A stretch of 64,000 bases of DNA from Citrobacter braakii (GTDB lineage Bacteria > Pseudomonadota > Gammaproteobacteria > Enterobacterales > Enterobacteriaceae). The stretch lies in the NCBI RefSeq assembly GCF_002075345.1, contig NZ_NAEW01000004.1, forward strand, positions 310,001-374,000, read 5' to 3'. The translations under genes were made by a program, and so were the position numbers. Of this stretch, positions 62,623 through 64,000 are shown one piece after another; the stretch's first letter is position 1, and the number at the start of each line of letters is the position of its first letter. A model generated the notes under the pieces. It ran no database searches. It saw only the letters and a program-made list of their open reading frames with translations, and had not been told where the DNA came from.

Positions 62623-64000
62623 TTACTGATAATCGCTCAGCGGCACGCAGGAGCAGAACAGGTTACGGTCACCGTAAACGTCATCAAGGCGTTTCACGGT
62701 CGGCCAGTATTTGTTCGCTACGCCCGCCGGGAAGACGGCGATTTCGCGGCTGTAACCGTGATTCCACTCTGCGACCAGCTCATTTTGCGTGTGCGGGGAG
62801 TTAACCAGCGGGTTATCTGTAAGCGACCATTCACCGGCTTTCACGCGATCGATCTCTGCGCGGATTGCCAGCATCGCATTGATAAAGCGATCCAGTTCCA
62901 CTTTGCTTTCCGATTCAGTCGGTTCCACCATCAGCGTACCCGCTACCGGGAACGACATGGTCGGCGCATGGAAACCGTAATCGATCAGACGCTTGGCAAT
63001 ATCCAGTTCGCTGATGCCGGTCTCTTCTTTCAGTGGGCGAATGTCGAGAATACATTCATGTGCCACGCGACCATCGCGACCGGTATACAGCACCGGATAG
63101 GCATCTTTCAGACGGCTGGCAATATAGTTAGCGTTAAGGATCGCCACCTGGCTTGCCTGCTTCAGACCTTCTGCGCCCATCATACGGATGTACATCCAGC
63201 TGATCGGCAGAATGGATGCGCTACCGAACGGTGCCGCAGAAACCGCGCCCTGACGGGTGAGCATCCCTTCAATCTGTACTACGCTATGACCCGGCACGAA
63301 CGGCGCCAGATGCGATTTAACACCGATTGGTCCCATACCTGGGCCGCCGCCGCCGTGCGGAATGCAGAATGTTTTATGCAGGTTAAGGTGTGAGACATCG
63401 GCACCGATAAAGCCCGGTGTGGTGATCCCAACCTGAGCATTCATGTTCGCGCCATCAAGATAAACCTGGCCGCCAAACTGGTGCACAACGTCGCACACTT
63501 CACGGATCGTTTCTTCATACACGCCATGAGTAGAGGGATAGGTCACCATGATACAGGAGAGGTTTTCACCCGCCTGCGCCGCTTTTTCACGCAGATCGCC
63601 AAGATCGATGTTGCCGTTTTTATCACAGGCGACAACCACTACCTGCATACCCGCCATCTGTGCGGAGGCCGGGTTGGTACCGTGGGCAGAGGCCGGGATT
63701 AGACAGATATCGCGATGGCCTTCGTTACGGCTTTCGTGATAATGGCGAATCGCCAGCAGACCCGCATACTCGCCCTGCGCGCCGGAGTTCGGCTGCATGC
63801 AGACTGCGTCATAACCGGTCAGTTTTACCAGCCATTCGGAAAGCTGGCCGATCATCTGGTGATAACCTTCTGCCTGCTCTGGCGGGCAGAACGGATGCAG
63901 TTCAGCGAATTCCGGCCAAGTGATAGGGATCATCTCGGCGGCAGCGTTCAGCTTCATGGTGCAAGATCCCAGCGGGATCATTGCCTGGTTCAGGGCCAGA
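62623..64000 (-). CDS. gcvP: GcvP, glycine decarboxylase (C-terminal part)
   Basis: Runs off the right edge; about 458 of about 957 residues are visible. PLP-binding Lys is in [15 protein letters not shown]. Decarboxylates glycine in the cleavage system. The first Met of the open frame (63981) is internal: the reading frame continues upstream as LALNQAM. Confidence 0.97.
   Translation of the reverse strand, partial: LALNQAMIPLGSCTMKLNAAAEMIPITWPEFAELHPFCPPEQAEGYHQMIGQLSEWLVKLTGYDAVCMQPNSGAQGEYAGLLAIRHYHESRNEGHRDICLIPASAHGTNPASAQMAGMQVVVVACDKNGNIDLGDLREKAAQAGENLSCIMVTYPSTHGVYEETIREVCDVVHQFGGQVYLDGANMNAQVGITTPGFIGADVSHLNLHKTFCIPHGGGGPGMGPIGVKSHLAPFVPGHSVVQIEGMLTRQGAVSAAPFGSASILPISWMYIRMMGAEGLKQASQVAILNANYIASRLKDAYPVLYTGRDGRVAHECILDIRPLKEETGISELDIAKRLIDYGFHAPTMSFPVAGTLMVEPTESESKVELDRFINAMLAIRAEIDRVKAGEWSLTDNPLVNSPHTQNELVAEWNHGYSREIAVFPAGVANKYWPTVKRLDDVYGDRNLFCSCVPLSDYQ

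Overview
The window is chromosomal DNA from an enterobacterium of the Citrobacter type. The core genes at both ends closely resemble their E. coli and Salmonella counterparts and keep the same order (lysR-ygeA-...-kduD-kduI-yqeF-yqeG on the left; glyU-actS-idi-lysS-prfB-recJ-dsbC-xerD-fldB-cptA-sdhE-ygfZ-trhA-yqfB-bglA-ygfF-gcvP on the right). A complete Vi-antigen (viaB) locus without the rest of Salmonella SPI-7 points to a Vi-positive Citrobacter (C. freundii group). The species call is an inference.

Left part (1-7.7 kb): the tail of lysR, the racemase ygeA, then a small KdgR-type regulon. kdgF sits where E. coli has araE, followed by kduD and kduI. KdgR-like boxes lie before kdgF and kduI, and a third box has no obvious gene. 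yqeF, a LysR regulator divergent from a PACE biocide-efflux gene, and the transporter yqeG follow.

Variable zone (7.7-47.6 kb): in E. coli K-12 this interval, between yqeG and tRNA-Gly glyU, holds the remnant ETT2 type III secretion cluster. Here it holds rcnR/rcnA (Ni/Co efflux), a yahB-D-E-F-G-I-J cluster with an added NCS2-type permease (probable carbamoyl-transfer catabolism), yjdI/yjdJ, pgaABCD (poly-GlcNAc biofilm exopolysaccharide), an ERIC repeat, a GNAT acetyltransferase and the viaB locus (tviA-tviB-tviC-tviD-tviE-vexA-vexB-vexC-vexD-vexE, all leftward).

The last 5.5 kb of this zone (42163-47641) is a discrete integrated element. It is bounded by 27-bp direct repeats of the glyU 3' end, with near-identical putative integrase arm sites just inside each end. 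It carries a tyrosine integrase, a small serine recombinase, a DUF4236 protein, a small DNA-binding-like protein and a lipoprotein. Its most unusual feature is an array of three sequences nearly identical to bacteriophage T7 RNA polymerase promoters (CACTATAGGG core intact; the -11 to -8 specificity bases differ in every copy), arranged on a diverged 90-bp tandem repeat and firing into a 540-nt leader. The host has no single-subunit phage RNA polymerase, so this suggests a satellite or defence element that responds to T7-like phages. This is the best candidate for an undescribed system.

Right part (47.6-64 kb): ordinary core genes with REP/ERIC repeats in several intergenic gaps, the programmed frameshift in prfB, and gcvP running off the right edge.
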